Assembly (NCBI GenBank): GCA_035699745.1
Contig: DASSPH010000054.1
Coordinates: 1-64,000 of the forward strand
Origin: Vicinamibacterales bacterium
GTDB lineage: Bacteria; Acidobacteriota; Vicinamibacteria; Vicinamibacterales; 2-12-FULL-66-21
Direction of reading: 5' to 3'
Length of the DNA stretch: 64,000 nt
The position numbers and the translations under genes are program-made. Under the pieces are notes generated by a model. It ran no database searches, was not told where the DNA came from, and saw nothing but the letters and a program-made list of their open reading frames with translations. Shown here in pieces: positions 9,422 through 18,432 of the stretch. Every line of letters begins with the position of its first letter. The first letter of the stretch is position 1.

Positions 9422-10234
9422 TCATGGCTCGGGCACGGCGAACGCCGACTTCAAGCCGGCCAGCCCTTGCCGCAGCGGCGCCGCGGCCGTCTCGGGCACG
9501 CCGTAGAGCGAGAGCCAGACGCCCAGCCCGTGCGTCTCCTTCATCCCTTCGCGTTCGACGAAGAGCAGCGCGTCGTTCCACGCCGGCACGACGAAGGCGA
9601 CCGCGCGCGGCGCGCGGCGCACGGCGACGCGGGCATCGGCCTCGATGCCGCCGAGCGAGAAGCGACAGGCGTCGCCCGGCCGGAGACCGGCGACCGGGGG
9701 CTGCACGCGCAGACCCTTCGCGCCGAAGATCGGGTGGTCGCCGCCGGCCGGCGCGGTCGTGCGGAACCGTGCGGAGAGCTGCTGGCGATCGACGCCGCGA
9801 TGGCGTTCGAGCGCGTGCTTCAAGTTGAACAGGAAGTACGTCCAGCCGGCGTCGAGCCCGTCGATGTAGTCATCCCATGTGCCGCTGTCGTCGAAGCCGG
9901 AGTGCACGAGACGCACCCGCACCCGTCCGCCGCGGGCTTCGAGGTAATAGTCGACCGCGAGACGGATCGTGCGGCCGTCCTTCGTCGGCATCTCGCTGGC
10001 GGTCTGCATCCGCCGCATCGGTTCCCACACCGTGATTGGCGTGGCCCACATCTCGTTCGGGTCCCAGCCGATGCTGACGCTGCCGCCTGCGCCCGGCGTG
10101 ACCGCGGCGTACGGGGCGAACCAGCGGGCAATGCCCTCGCCGCTGGTCAGCGCCTGCCACACGTCTTCGAGTGTGGCGTCGATGTCGACGGTCAGATCGA
10201 GCGCGCGCGCGGTGCGCCGGGGGTCGTCAGTCAC
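9422..10234 (-). CDS. SRPBCC/AHSA1-like protein
   Basis: 270 residues starting with GTG (10234); the frame is open far upstream, but the domain begins at residue 1. The N-terminal ~155 residues form an Activator-of-Hsp90-homology/START-like fold (VDIDATLEDVWQALTSGEG, ARWFAPYA, DYIDGLDAGWTYFLFNLKHAL). The remaining ~110 residues look like a second, diverged beta-rich half. The GTG lies within ATGTGA at the end of the upstream regulator gene, so the pair is translationally coupled. ArsR-like regulator plus AHSA1-family protein is a common bacterial pair; the ligand is unknown. Confidence 0.85.
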   Translation of the reverse strand: MTDDPRRTARALDLTVDIDATLEDVWQALTSGEGIARWFAPYAAVTPGAGGSVSIGWDPNEMWATPITVWEPMRRMQTASEMPTKDGRTIRLAVDYYLEARGGRVRVRLVHSGFDDSGTWDDYIDGLDAGWTYFLFNLKHALERHRGVDRQQLSARFRTTAPAGGDHPIFGAKGLRVQPPVAGLRPGDACRFSLGGIEADARVAVRRAPRAVAFVVPAWNDALLFVEREGMKETHGLGVWLSLYGVPETAAAPLRQGLAGLKSAFAVPEP

Positions 10235-10866
10235 ATCGCCTCCATGCCGGCCTCGCGGCCGCGTTGGGGTTGGGCCGGCCCTGCGGGCACGGCGGGATAG
10301 CCGCACGCGAACACGCGGAACGTGCGTCCCTGCGGCGCATCGGGGTCGTGGTACTTGGACGCGAGGGTGGCGAGAGCCGCGGTGAGCTCGTCGGTGAACC
10401 GCCGCTGATCGGCCGGCGTCGCAAACCGCACGGCGGTTTCCAGCGTGAGCGTCGGCACGCGCTTGCCGCGGGCGGCCGCGGCCTTGCCGAGCGCGGCGAG
10501 GTCGTTCAGCGCCCGGCCGGCGACCGCCGAGAGGTACGCCGAAGAGAACGCGTCGGCGATCGTCCGCGGATCGGCGGCGACGCCGCCCAGCGTCTTCGGC
10601 GCAATGGCGTACGACGTCGCGGTGCGGACGTAGGAGCGATCGATGCGGCGGCCGACGCTTCCGTGCTCGTGCGCCTCCACCAGCCGCTGCGCCTCGAGCT
10701 TCCGCAGGTGGTAGAGCACGCGCTGGCGCGGCATCCCGGTCGCGTTCGCCAGTTGGGGCGCCGATTGCGGCCGCTCGAGCAGGTGCAGGAGCCGCAACCG
10801 AATCGGCTGGAGCGCCGCGCGGGCGCGCACGGGGTCGTCGATGATGTCGAGCGGTTGGGCGCCCAT
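10231..10866 (-). CDS. ArsR-like winged-helix transcriptional regulator
   Basis: 211 residues from the ATG at 10866; an upstream TTG at 10887 is in frame but lies inside the operator-like palindrome. The helix-turn-helix is at about 20-80 (RLRLLHLLERPQSAPQLANA, MPRQRVLYHLRKLEAQRLVE). The C-terminal part probably binds an effector or dimerises. Its gene overlaps the SRPBCC gene by 4 bp. The perfect inverted repeat just upstream suggests autoregulation. No metal-binding cysteine motif is present, so it is unlikely to be a metal sensor. Confidence 0.88.
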   Translation of the reverse strand: MGAQPLDIIDDPVRARAALQPIRLRLLHLLERPQSAPQLANATGMPRQRVLYHLRKLEAQRLVEAHEHGSVGRRIDRSYVRTATSYAIAPKTLGGVAADPRTIADAFSSAYLSAVAGRALNDLAALGKAAAARGKRVPTLTLETAVRFATPADQRRFTDELTAALATLASKYHDPDAPQGRTFRVFACGYPAVPAGPAQPQRGREAGMEAM

Positions 10867-10884
10867 GGGTTCGTTGTCGGCCGG

Positions 10885-10910
10885 CAACGGACAAAATAAT
10901 CTGTCCGTTG
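10885..10910. promoter_or_regulatory. 26-bp perfect palindrome, probable operator of the ArsR-like regulator
   Basis: CAACGGACA (10885-10893) and TGTCCGTTG (10902-10910) are perfect reverse complements around an AT-rich 8-bp centre. The site sits 19 bp upstream of the chosen ATG of the divergent-helix regulator, where it would cover a -10 region (TTATTTT on the minus strand). This is the expected architecture for an autoregulated ArsR-type gene. Confidence 0.7.
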
Positions 10911-10955
10911 GCGCATGTCAAGCGATTGGGCCGCTCGGCCGTCCGCCGCCGCGGC

Positions 10956-11777
10956 TCATCGCACCAGCAGCACGATCTTCGGGAACTTCTGTTCGACGAG
11001 CCGGCCTCCGGCCCACCGGCACAACTGCATGTCCTCCCGCGTGCAGTCGACGGCAATGAGCCGGTCGCGCGGCAGCTCCGGCCCGCTCCGAACCGAAAGC
11101 TCGTCGAAGGGAATGTTGACCGCGCCCGGCCAGTGACCGCGTCTGAACGCCTCGCGCTCGCCTGAATCCAGAACCACGTGGCGGGTGCGTGCCGCCTGCT
11201 TCCTGAATGCGGAGACGGTCATGGTGTCCAGCGTCTCTCCATGACTGCCCGGTATCGACTTCGCCGGGGCCGATGGAACATTGAGAGACGGCACGCCGGA
11301 GCGGGGGATCGTCACTGCCGGTGCCGGTTGCGGCCGCGGCGTACCGCCAGGCATCTGATCGGGATCGACGACGTAGCCTTTTCCATGTCGAACCTGGAAG
11401 TAAAAGGTCAGCTTCCCCGCAATGGGGTAACTGCGCGGACGGTCTGCTCCGTGGGCCGCAGGCATCGTCCACCGGCTCACCGCGCTGCGGACCGCCGCGC
11501 CCGTCAGAGCGTCCGGCGACTCCAGGATCTCGACTGAATCGACTCGCCCATCGACCCCGAAGCGAACCGCTGCGACGACCACCCCCGACACCTTGTCGCG
11601 GAGCGCCTCTCTCGGATATTCGGGCATCGGCGCAGAACTGGTGGACCCGCGCAGCGCCCACTCACCCATCTTGAAATACGGCTGCTGCGCCGCGACGGTC
11701 TCGCCGGCGAGTCCGGCCGCACAACTGAGAAGGAGAAGTCCGGGCGCAATCGTTCGCAGTACAGTCGCTGTCTTCAT
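10956..11777 (-). CDS. TonB-C domain fused to rhodanese-like domain, exported
   Basis: 273 residues from the ATG at 11777 (MKTATVLRTIAPGLLLLSC); the hydrophobic leader ends in LLSC, an imperfect lipobox, then AAGLAG. Residues about 50-130 match a TonB C-terminal/energy-transducer fold (PEYPREALRDKVSGVVVAAV, FGVDGRVDSVEILESPD). After a Pro-rich linker, residues about 190-273 form a rhodanese-like domain (HVVLDSGEREAFRRGHWPGA, VNIPFDEL). Its active-site position appears as VDCTREDMQLC, so a catalytic Cys is present. It lies 40 bp downstream of the ADOP permease gene on the same strand. The fusion is unusual. Confidence 0.8.
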   Translation of the reverse strand: MKTATVLRTIAPGLLLLSCAAGLAGETVAAQQPYFKMGEWALRGSTSSAPMPEYPREALRDKVSGVVVAAVRFGVDGRVDSVEILESPDALTGAAVRSAVSRWTMPAAHGADRPRSYPIAGKLTFYFQVRHGKGYVVDPDQMPGGTPRPQPAPAVTIPRSGVPSLNVPSAPAKSIPGSHGETLDTMTVSAFRKQAARTRHVVLDSGEREAFRRGHWPGAVNIPFDELSVRSGPELPRDRLIAVDCTREDMQLCRWAGGRLVEQKFPKIVLLVR

Positions 11778-11817
11778 GACACTGCTCGCGGCTGATGTGA
11801 GCTTCGGGTGTGCTGTA

Positions 11818-14226
11818 TCACTCCCGTCTGAGCGCGATGGCGGGGTCGACGCACATGGCTCGACGCACCGGGACAACGCATGCCAGCAGCGCGGCAAAGA
11901 GCACGACCATTGGCGCAGCCGCGTAGGTCGTGGCATGAACCGCCGGGACATTGAACAGCAGGGCCTGGATGTACCTCGCCCCCGCGAACGACGCACCGAG
12001 CCCCGCGACCAGACCTGACAGGACGGCCAGCGCGGCATGGCGCACGATCATGCGAGCGATATCGCCGCGTGCGGCCCCGAGCGCGAGCCGCAAACCGATT
12101 TCTGCTGTCCGCTGCCGGATCGTGGACGCCAGCGCGCCGTAAATGCCAATCGCGCCGAGCAGCATCGCCAGCGTGCCGAAGATACCGAAGACCGTCGACC
12201 CGAGCAGCCACGAGCGCGCCTGCACGTCGGCGAGTTCCTCGAGCGTCCGGATGTTCACGTAGGGCAGGTCCGGCGCGGCGCCCTGCAGCACGCCGGAGAC
12301 TGCCCGTAACTGAGAAGCGGCCGGCCGCCTCGTCCGGATCAACAGAACCTGCGCTGTCGTTTCGATGTCGCTCGATGCACGGAAGGGCACGAATACCTGC
12401 GAGGTCTGGCTGCCCGGTTTCAGGCTGGCGCGCGATGTCGGCACGACGCCGGCCACCTTCAGACAACGACGCGACACGAAGACACACTGCCCGAGCGGCG
12501 ACTCCGACGGAAACAGCTGCCTCGCCACGATATCCTCGAGCACGATGGTGTCTTCCGAGGCAGCGGCTGCCTGGCCGTCAAACCCCGGCCCGCCGGACAG
12601 GCTCAGTCCCAGCGTCGAGAAGTACTCAGGCGTCACCTCGACCAACTTATGCATCGTCACCTGGCGGCCGGTGATGGTGCGGCTCACGCCAAATATCCGG
12701 CTCCAGCCGCCGGACTCGAGGACCGGAGCGGAGCTGAGCGCTGCAGATTGCACCTGCGGCATCTGCTGCACACGACGCAAGAGGGTTTCGAAGAGGCCCT
12801 GAACCTCCAGAGGCGTCCGCGTATTCGACGTCCGCAGGTCAATCGAGGCGGCGATGACGTGCTCCAGGTCGTAGCTGAAATCCTGGTGGAACTTCCTGAC
12901 GCTCGCGACGAACAATCCCGCCGCCACCGCGAGAACCAGGGCGAGCGCAATCTGCAGCGACAGCAGCGTCGCGCGCCATCGCGAGCGCATCGCCGCGAGG
13001 GAATCCCCCGTTCGAAAGAATCGCTCGGCACCGGTCCGTGAAGCATGGACGACGGGCACGATGCCGCTTGCAAGGCCGGCGAGAAACGCGAGCAGCCCCA
13101 CCACGACGAGGCTGCGGAGGGTCATCAACTCGACGCCCTCCGCATACGGGAAATACCTGTGGACCGCCCGTCCGAGCACCGCTGCGACCGCAACCGCCGC
13201 GACCCCGCCGATTGCGGCCGCGATCAAGTGTTCCACGAGCAGGTGCGCGAATACCCGAACGCGGCTCGCTCCCACCTGGAGGCGAACCGCCGTCTCACGG
13301 GCTCTGTTCAGCGTCTGGGTCCAGAGCAGCCCGGCGACATTCACGCACGCCATAAGGAGAAGGACCGCGGCGCCGCCCATCAACCACAGGGCAAGCCGGC
13401 CATCCCGGCTGAGGCTCACGCGCCTGGACGCGTACATCGGCGTCAGCCTGTCCCGGTCGTTCGAACGTCCAGAGGCGGCGGGCGCAACCGGGCTGGCCAG
13501 GGCGAGGCTGGCGAGTTCGGCCTGTGCCTGGCTGAGCGGAACGCCGTCACGAAGCCGGCCGATGGTCGTCAGCCACCGGGTGTCGGATCGAAGCAGGTTT
13601 CTCGCGAACGGCGAACAGGCCTCCGGCGACGCCTCGAGCAGAATCCACGCGTCCACGTCGCCAAACTCCACGCCCGTGAAGCCGGCCGGTGCCACGCCGA
13701 TCACGTCGTAGGACTTATCGGCGATGCGAACGCGCGTTCCCACCGCGTTCAGATCGGCATTGAACCGCCTTCGCCAGAGATCGTGAGAGACGACCACCGT
13801 CCTGTCAGCGTCGAGGCTGGCGTCCGCCTCGGCGAAGGTCCGTCCGTACTGAGGCGTCATTCCCAGCACGCGAAAGTAGGTCGGCGTCACGCATTCGATG
13901 CGGAGAGGCATTGCTTCAACGCCCGCGCCGAAGCCCACAGAGCGGCGAGTGTAGGCCGCCAGTTCCGCAGAGCGCAGCCGATCGCGCAGATCTTCGTAGC
14001 GGACGTAGCTTCCGGCCCCCTCGACCCGAACGATGGCCTCAGGCGCGGCCACGTGCCGTGGTGTGCGGAACATGAGCACGTCCACGAGCCCGAACATCGC
14101 GGCGTTCGCTCCGACGCCGACGGCGAGCGTCACGGCGACCAGAGCCGTGAACGCAGGCTGCCGCTTGATCCGCCGCAGACCGTAACGCAGATCCTGGATC
14201 AGCATCGCGATGAGCGTGGAAGGCAT
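11818..14226 (-). CDS. ADOP-type ABC transporter permease (MacB/FtsX, duplicated)
   Basis: About 802 residues from the ATG at 14226; a TTG three codons upstream and an ATG seven codons downstream (MLIQDLRYGLRRIKRQP) are alternatives. Layout: N-terminal TM helix, MacB periplasmic core, three TM helices (FtsX), then a second core plus FtsX half ending PVRRAMCVDPAIALRRE. Signature stretches are ETAVRLQVGASRVRVFAHLL and TAEIGLRLALGAARGDIARM. The first half preserves the FtsX loop less well than the second. Probably co-transcribed with the TonB-rhodanese gene. Family knowledge: orphan permeases, function unproven. Confidence 0.92.
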   Translation of the reverse strand: MPSTLIAMLIQDLRYGLRRIKRQPAFTALVAVTLAVGVGANAAMFGLVDVLMFRTPRHVAAPEAIVRVEGAGSYVRYEDLRDRLRSAELAAYTRRSVGFGAGVEAMPLRIECVTPTYFRVLGMTPQYGRTFAEADASLDADRTVVVSHDLWRRRFNADLNAVGTRVRIADKSYDVIGVAPAGFTGVEFGDVDAWILLEASPEACSPFARNLLRSDTRWLTTIGRLRDGVPLSQAQAELASLALASPVAPAASGRSNDRDRLTPMYASRRVSLSRDGRLALWLMGGAAVLLLMACVNVAGLLWTQTLNRARETAVRLQVGASRVRVFAHLLVEHLIAAAIGGVAAVAVAAVLGRAVHRYFPYAEGVELMTLRSLVVVGLLAFLAGLASGIVPVVHASRTGAERFFRTGDSLAAMRSRWRATLLSLQIALALVLAVAAGLFVASVRKFHQDFSYDLEHVIAASIDLRTSNTRTPLEVQGLFETLLRRVQQMPQVQSAALSSAPVLESGGWSRIFGVSRTITGRQVTMHKLVEVTPEYFSTLGLSLSGGPGFDGQAAAASEDTIVLEDIVARQLFPSESPLGQCVFVSRRCLKVAGVVPTSRASLKPGSQTSQVFVPFRASSDIETTAQVLLIRTRRPAASQLRAVSGVLQGAAPDLPYVNIRTLEELADVQARSWLLGSTVFGIFGTLAMLLGAIGIYGALASTIRQRTAEIGLRLALGAARGDIARMIVRHAALAVLSGLVAGLGASFAGARYIQALLFNVPAVHATTYAAAPMVVLFAALLACVVPVRRAMCVDPAIALRRE

Positions 14227-14346
14227 TGTCGGCAATTACCAGGTATTCGACGGCACGTTGTCAAACCCCGCGCGTGTTGTACGAGCTCGAAGAATGCCGC
14301 GTGCGGGCTTGGCGCGAAATCGGACAACGAAACAGCGAGGCTCAGC

Positions 14347-17238
14347 CTACTGCCTCGGCAGCTCGATGAGCACGACGTTCGAGTTCTGCCGCGCGCGATC
14401 GAACACGATGTACTTCCCGTCCGGCGTGATGTCGAAGGTCCGCACGGCGCCCCGATTCTCCAGCCGCGTCAGCTGCCGCCGCTCGCCGCTGGCGAGATCG
14501 AGCCGCCAGAAGTCCGGCGACTGGATGCGTTCGACGTAGACGAGGGCGCTGCCGTCAGGGACGAAGCGATACCCGCCGGGACGGACCATCACCCGCGGCA
14601 GCGCCACCGCCGTGCCGTCCGGTCTGATCCCGCGGAGCTCGACCTGGCCGATCACGGACCTGCCGGCATACACGATCAGATCGCCGCGGGGAGACCACAC
14701 CGGATTCAGCCATGTGCCCTCGACGAGCCGGGTGGCGACGCCCGTGTCGACGGCAATGAGGAACAACGCCGGCCCCTTCTCGTCATGACCCCCGGCGACG
14801 ATACGCGTGCCGTCCGGCGACCAGTCGGCCGCGCCCTGGCCCGCGGCGCCGTCGATCTCGATGGCTCCCGCGAGCTTCTGCGCGTTGGTGCCGTCGCCGG
14901 CCATGACCGACAGAGAGCGCCGGCCCTGCTTTCGAACCACCACCGCGAGCCGGCCGTCGCGCGACACCGCCGGCGCCTCGGAGATCGGCGCGTCCACGGC
15001 GCGGCGCAGCTGCGACGCCCGGTTGTCCTGGACCTTCCACAGCCCGTCGTCTATGCCGCGGTCGGTGAGATAGAACAGGGACTGCGGACCGGCGCGCGGC
15101 GCGAAGGCGAAGCCGGTCGGTCCCGGCAGCGGGTATCGCTCGGCATCGCGCTCCTCCGCGGGCCGATCCGCCAGCGGCACGCGCCACAGGCTCGCGCTCG
15201 GGTTCGCAACCGTGGCGACGACGCGCCGGCCGTCGCGGCTGGCGGAGACCGACAGGTATTGATCAACCCCCGAAGGCACGCGCGTCGAGCGGCCGGTGTC
15301 CACGTCGACCGACCAGAGCCACGGCCCCGATCGATCCTCGGCACGCGCCACGTACAGGAACCTGCGCGAGTCGAGCGGCGCGAGGAAGTTGATGGCGAGG
15401 TGCTGTGCGGTCACACGCTCCGCCGTGCCGCCGGCCGGGCGGAGCCGCCACACGTCCATCGCGGTTTCGTCCTGCGGCTCGACGCCGCGGGTGAAATAGA
15501 TCCACTTGCCGTCGGGGGACCAGACGGGATTCATGTTCTTCAGGCTGCCTGGTCCGAAGATCTGCTGCCGCTCGGTGTTGGAGGCATCGGCGCGATAGAT
15601 TTGATCCTCGCGCCTGGCCTTGTCGACATAGACGAAGCTGGTGCCGTCGGGCGACCAGGCGGGCGTGTTCGTGCCCGCCGGCAGGAACGGCTGCGGCGGT
15701 CCTCCCATCCACGGCATGAGCGCGGGGGGCTTGCCGTCGCCCGGGTTGAACCAGATCTGCGCGCCGTCGGACGTGAACCCCAGCTTGCGCACGATCGAGC
15801 CGCTCGCCGCGAGCGGCGCGACATCGCGCGTCAGGTTGTGAAAGATCCCGGTGCCCACCTGGCTGACCCAGAGATCGAACTCCCCCTCGCGGTCCGAGAG
15901 GAACGCCACCAGCTCGCCGTTGGGAGAAATCTCGGCTCCCTCTTCGTTCCCCTCCCAGTTCGTGAACTGCGTGAACGTGGCGTTCGCCAGCGGCGACGGC
16001 GGCTGCATCGCGCGCCAGCCCTCCCGGATGACGACTGCGGAAAGCGCGATCGCCACGGCCGCGGCCCAGGGCAGCCACCCGGCGTAGCGCGCGGGGCGGT
16101 TCCTCGACGCCGTCGCGTCGGGCGGCCCCTCGTTCTCGACGTCGAGCTCGAGCCGCGCGTCGCCGATGTCCCGCAGCCGCTGTCGAGGATTCTTGACCAG
16201 ACAGCGCCGCAGCAGCCGCTGCACCGGAAGCGGCGCGTCCGCGGGAAGCGCCGTCCAGTCCGGATCCTCCTTGACGACGGCGGCGAGCACGTCGGTGACG
16301 GTGTCGCCGCGAAACGGCGGCCGGCCCGCGAACATCTCGAACAGCACGCAGCCGAACGCCCAGATGTCGGTGCGCTTGTCGACCGGCAGCCCCTTCGCCT
16401 GTTCCGGCGACATGTAGGCCGCGGTGCCGAGGATGATCCCCTCGCGAGTCGCCGCGGTATCGTGCGGCGCGTCGTTGATCGCCGTGCCGGCATCGGCGCC
16501 GAGGGCTTTCGCCAGGCCGAAATCCAGCACCTTGACGACGCCGTCCGCTCGGACCTTCACGTTGGCGGGCTTGAGATCGCGATGCACGATGCCCTGCTCG
16601 TGCGCCGCTTCCAGCGCGTCGATGATCTGCCGCGCGATCGGCAGCGCCCGGCGGGCGGGCATCGGCCCCGCGGCGATGAGGTCCGCCAGCGTCGGCCCGT
16701 CGACCAGCTCCAGCACCAGCGCGCGCGGCTCCGCCGATTCCTCGACGCCGTAGATCGCCGCGATGTTCGGATGGTTCAGCGCCGCGAGCAGCTGCGACTC
16801 GCGTCTGAACCGCGCGACGCGGCTGGGATCGTCCGACGAGAGTCCGGCGACGACCTTGAGCGCGACCTCGCGGTTCAATCTGGCGTCTCTGGCGCGATAG
16901 ACGTCGCCCATTGCCCCGGCGCCCAGCACGCCGATGATTTCGTACGAGCCCACCGAACGTCCGGGACCGAGCAGCGGCCGCGTTCTCGTCACGCCGATCG
17001 TCGTCGACGCGAGGACGCCCAGGGCATCCGCCGGCGCCGCGCGCGCGTGGCCGGGAAGCCGGTCGAGCAGCGCGGCGTCCCGGGCGTCGGACGACAGCAG
17101 CGACTCGACCTCGGCCCGCAGGTCCTCGTCGTCTCCGGCCGCCGACGAGACGAACGCCCGGCGGTCTTCGGGGGCAAGCTCCACGGCGGCCTGGAACAGC
17201 GCCTTCACGCGCCGCCACCGGTCGTCAGTCAGCGGCAT
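14347..17238 (-). CDS. receptor Ser/Thr protein kinase with TolB-like PD40 beta-propeller
   Basis: 963 residues from the ATG at 17238 (an in-frame GTG at 17247 is an alternative). A ~100-residue N-terminal segment precedes the kinase domain (about 100-370), which has [37 protein letters not shown] and MSPEQAKG and looks active. One TM helix follows (WLPWAAAVAIALSAVV). The periplasmic part is a propeller of PD40/TolB-type repeats, seen as ISPNGELVAFLSD, AWSPDGTSFVYVD, VWSPDGKWIYFTR, DWSPDGTRIVAGG and ITPDGKYIVFD. It overlaps the upstream ECF sigma gene by 14 bp, forming a sigma/kinase operon typical of Acidobacteria and Planctomycetes. Confidence 0.93.
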   Translation of the reverse strand: MPLTDDRWRRVKALFQAAVELAPEDRRAFVSSAAGDDEDLRAEVESLLSSDARDAALLDRLPGHARAAPADALGVLASTTIGVTRTRPLLGPGRSVGSYEIIGVLGAGAMGDVYRARDARLNREVALKVVAGLSSDDPSRVARFRRESQLLAALNHPNIAAIYGVEESAEPRALVLELVDGPTLADLIAAGPMPARRALPIARQIIDALEAAHEQGIVHRDLKPANVKVRADGVVKVLDFGLAKALGADAGTAINDAPHDTAATREGIILGTAAYMSPEQAKGLPVDKRTDIWAFGCVLFEMFAGRPPFRGDTVTDVLAAVVKEDPDWTALPADAPLPVQRLLRRCLVKNPRQRLRDIGDARLELDVENEGPPDATASRNRPARYAGWLPWAAAVAIALSAVVIREGWRAMQPPSPLANATFTQFTNWEGNEEGAEISPNGELVAFLSDREGEFDLWVSQVGTGIFHNLTRDVAPLAASGSIVRKLGFTSDGAQIWFNPGDGKPPALMPWMGGPPQPFLPAGTNTPAWSPDGTSFVYVDKARREDQIYRADASNTERQQIFGPGSLKNMNPVWSPDGKWIYFTRGVEPQDETAMDVWRLRPAGGTAERVTAQHLAINFLAPLDSRRFLYVARAEDRSGPWLWSVDVDTGRSTRVPSGVDQYLSVSASRDGRRVVATVANPSASLWRVPLADRPAEERDAERYPLPGPTGFAFAPRAGPQSLFYLTDRGIDDGLWKVQDNRASQLRRAVDAPISEAPAVSRDGRLAVVVRKQGRRSLSVMAGDGTNAQKLAGAIEIDGAAGQGAADWSPDGTRIVAGGHDEKGPALFLIAVDTGVATRLVEGTWLNPVWSPRGDLIVYAGRSVIGQVELRGIRPDGTAVALPRVMVRPGGYRFVPDGSALVYVERIQSPDFWRLDLASGERRQLTRLENRGAVRTFDITPDGKYIVFDRARQNSNVVLIELPRQ

Positions 17239-17800
17239 CCGTCGCACCGATCTCGCGATTGAGCCACGCCCGGGCGGTGCGCCAGTCGCGTTTGGCCGTC
17301 GACGGCGAGACGTTGAGCACGTGCGCCGCTTCGTCGATCGTCAACCCGCCGAAGGCGCGCAGTTCGACGATGCGCGCGAGATCGGGGTCGACCTTCTCCA
17401 GCCGGCGGAGAGCGTGATCGAGGGTGATGAGCGGCATCTCGGCGGCCGCCGCGACGCCCTGGGCATCGTCGATGGAGATGTGCGGCGCGCCGTCGCCGCG
17501 CTTGTTCGCGGTGTGGCGGCGCGCGTGATCGACGAGCACTCTCCGCATGATCTGCGCCGCGACGCCGAAGAAGTGCGCGCGATTCTGCCAGTCGACCTGG
17601 CGCTGATCCACGAGCCGCAGGTAGGCCTCGTGGACGAGCGCGGTCGGCTGCAGCGTGTGGCCGGCGCGCTCCCTGCCCAGCTGCCGGGCGGCGATTCGGC
17701 GGAGCTCCGCGTAGACGAGAGGCAGCAACTGGCCGAGCGCCGCCTGGTCGCCGCGACTCCATTCGTCGAGGAGCGCCGTTACGTCGTGACGCGCCGCCAT
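17225..17800 (-). CDS. ECF sigma factor of the Sigma70_ECF (kinase-associated) group
   Basis: 191 residues. It contains the motifs of the Sigma70_ECF family: EWSRGDQAALGQLLPLVYAE, LRRIAARQLGRER, LQPTALVHEAYLRLVDQ, then a region-4 helix-turn-helix (ELRAFGGLTIDEAAHVLNVS, PSTAKRDWRTARAWL). It is the first gene of an operon with the receptor kinase (overlap of start and stop). Such sigma factors are thought to be switched by the neighbouring kinase rather than by an anti-sigma factor (family knowledge). The start ATG at 17800 leaves a normal N-terminus. Confidence 0.93.
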   Translation of the reverse strand: MAARHDVTALLDEWSRGDQAALGQLLPLVYAELRRIAARQLGRERAGHTLQPTALVHEAYLRLVDQRQVDWQNRAHFFGVAAQIMRRVLVDHARRHTANKRGDGAPHISIDDAQGVAAAAEMPLITLDHALRRLEKVDPDLARIVELRAFGGLTIDEAAHVLNVSPSTAKRDWRTARAWLNREIGATDAAD

Positions 17801-17949
17801 GGCCGCAGGTGCTTGCGAGACCGGGGAGAGTGGCTCGCTGCGGCCACAGCATAGGGGTCCGGGCGGTGGATCGCAACCCCGCGCCCGGTGCCCGATCGGC
17901 GGTCAGCTCGAAGGCTGCGATGCCCCAGTCGTATGTCGGCGCGCCTGCG

Positions 17950-18432
17950 TCATGCAGGGAGCCGTCCGGTCACCCGGAGCATCCATCGCATGCACGCGTG
18001 TCCGAGATCGACGCCTTCGCCGTACATCATCGGGCACGCGCCCGCGATCACGCTGATGTCGTGCTGCTGGCAGTACTCGACGGCGGCCGGCGAGACGCTC
18101 GACGCCTTGGTGCCGATGGACTGGTGCATCCAGACGCGGCGGACGCCGGCATCACCGCAGTCGCGCACGATCCGCTCGGTGGTGTCCGGCCGGGTGACAA
18201 TCACCACGCCATCGACCCCGCCAGGAATCGATCGCAGATCCGGGTAACACGGATCGCCTTCGAACGTCTGGATGTGCGGATTCACCGGGAAGACCTCGTG
18301 GCCGGTCTTCTTCAACCGGCGATAGATCAGGTTGCCCACCGGGTGATGGCCGTTGTCGCGTGACACGCCCGCCACCGCGATGCGCTTCTGCGCCAGGAAC
18401 TCGTCTACTTTCGTCTGGAGCGCCGGTGTCAT
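17950..18432 (-). CDS. CoA-binding domain protein (YccU-like)
   Basis: 160 residues from the ATG at 18432, which overlaps the stop of the upstream gene as ATGA (18429-18432). It is a single Rossmann-like CoA-binding domain: RIAVAGVSRDNGHHPVGNLI, GHEVFPVNP, GVDGVVIVTRP and MHQSIGT. Members bind acyl-CoA or nucleotides; the cellular role of the stand-alone form is not clear. The coupling suggests it works with the monooxygenase-like protein encoded just before it. Confidence 0.92.
   Translation of the reverse strand: MTPALQTKVDEFLAQKRIAVAGVSRDNGHHPVGNLIYRRLKKTGHEVFPVNPHIQTFEGDPCYPDLRSIPGGVDGVVIVTRPDTTERIVRDCGDAGVRRVWMHQSIGTKASSVSPAAVEYCQQHDISVIAGACPMMYGEGVDLGHACMRWMLRVTGRLPA

Noticed and set aside
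10235-11056. Upstream extension of the SRPBCC frame to a 544-residue protein
   Set aside because: The extra part overlaps the ArsR-like gene in another frame and is Arg/Pro-rich. The domain starts exactly at the GTG at 10234.
13045-17262. Plus-strand open frame of about 1405 codons
   Set aside because: Antisense to the ADOP permease and receptor kinase genes, both of which have clear domains. Composition is typical of an antisense shadow.
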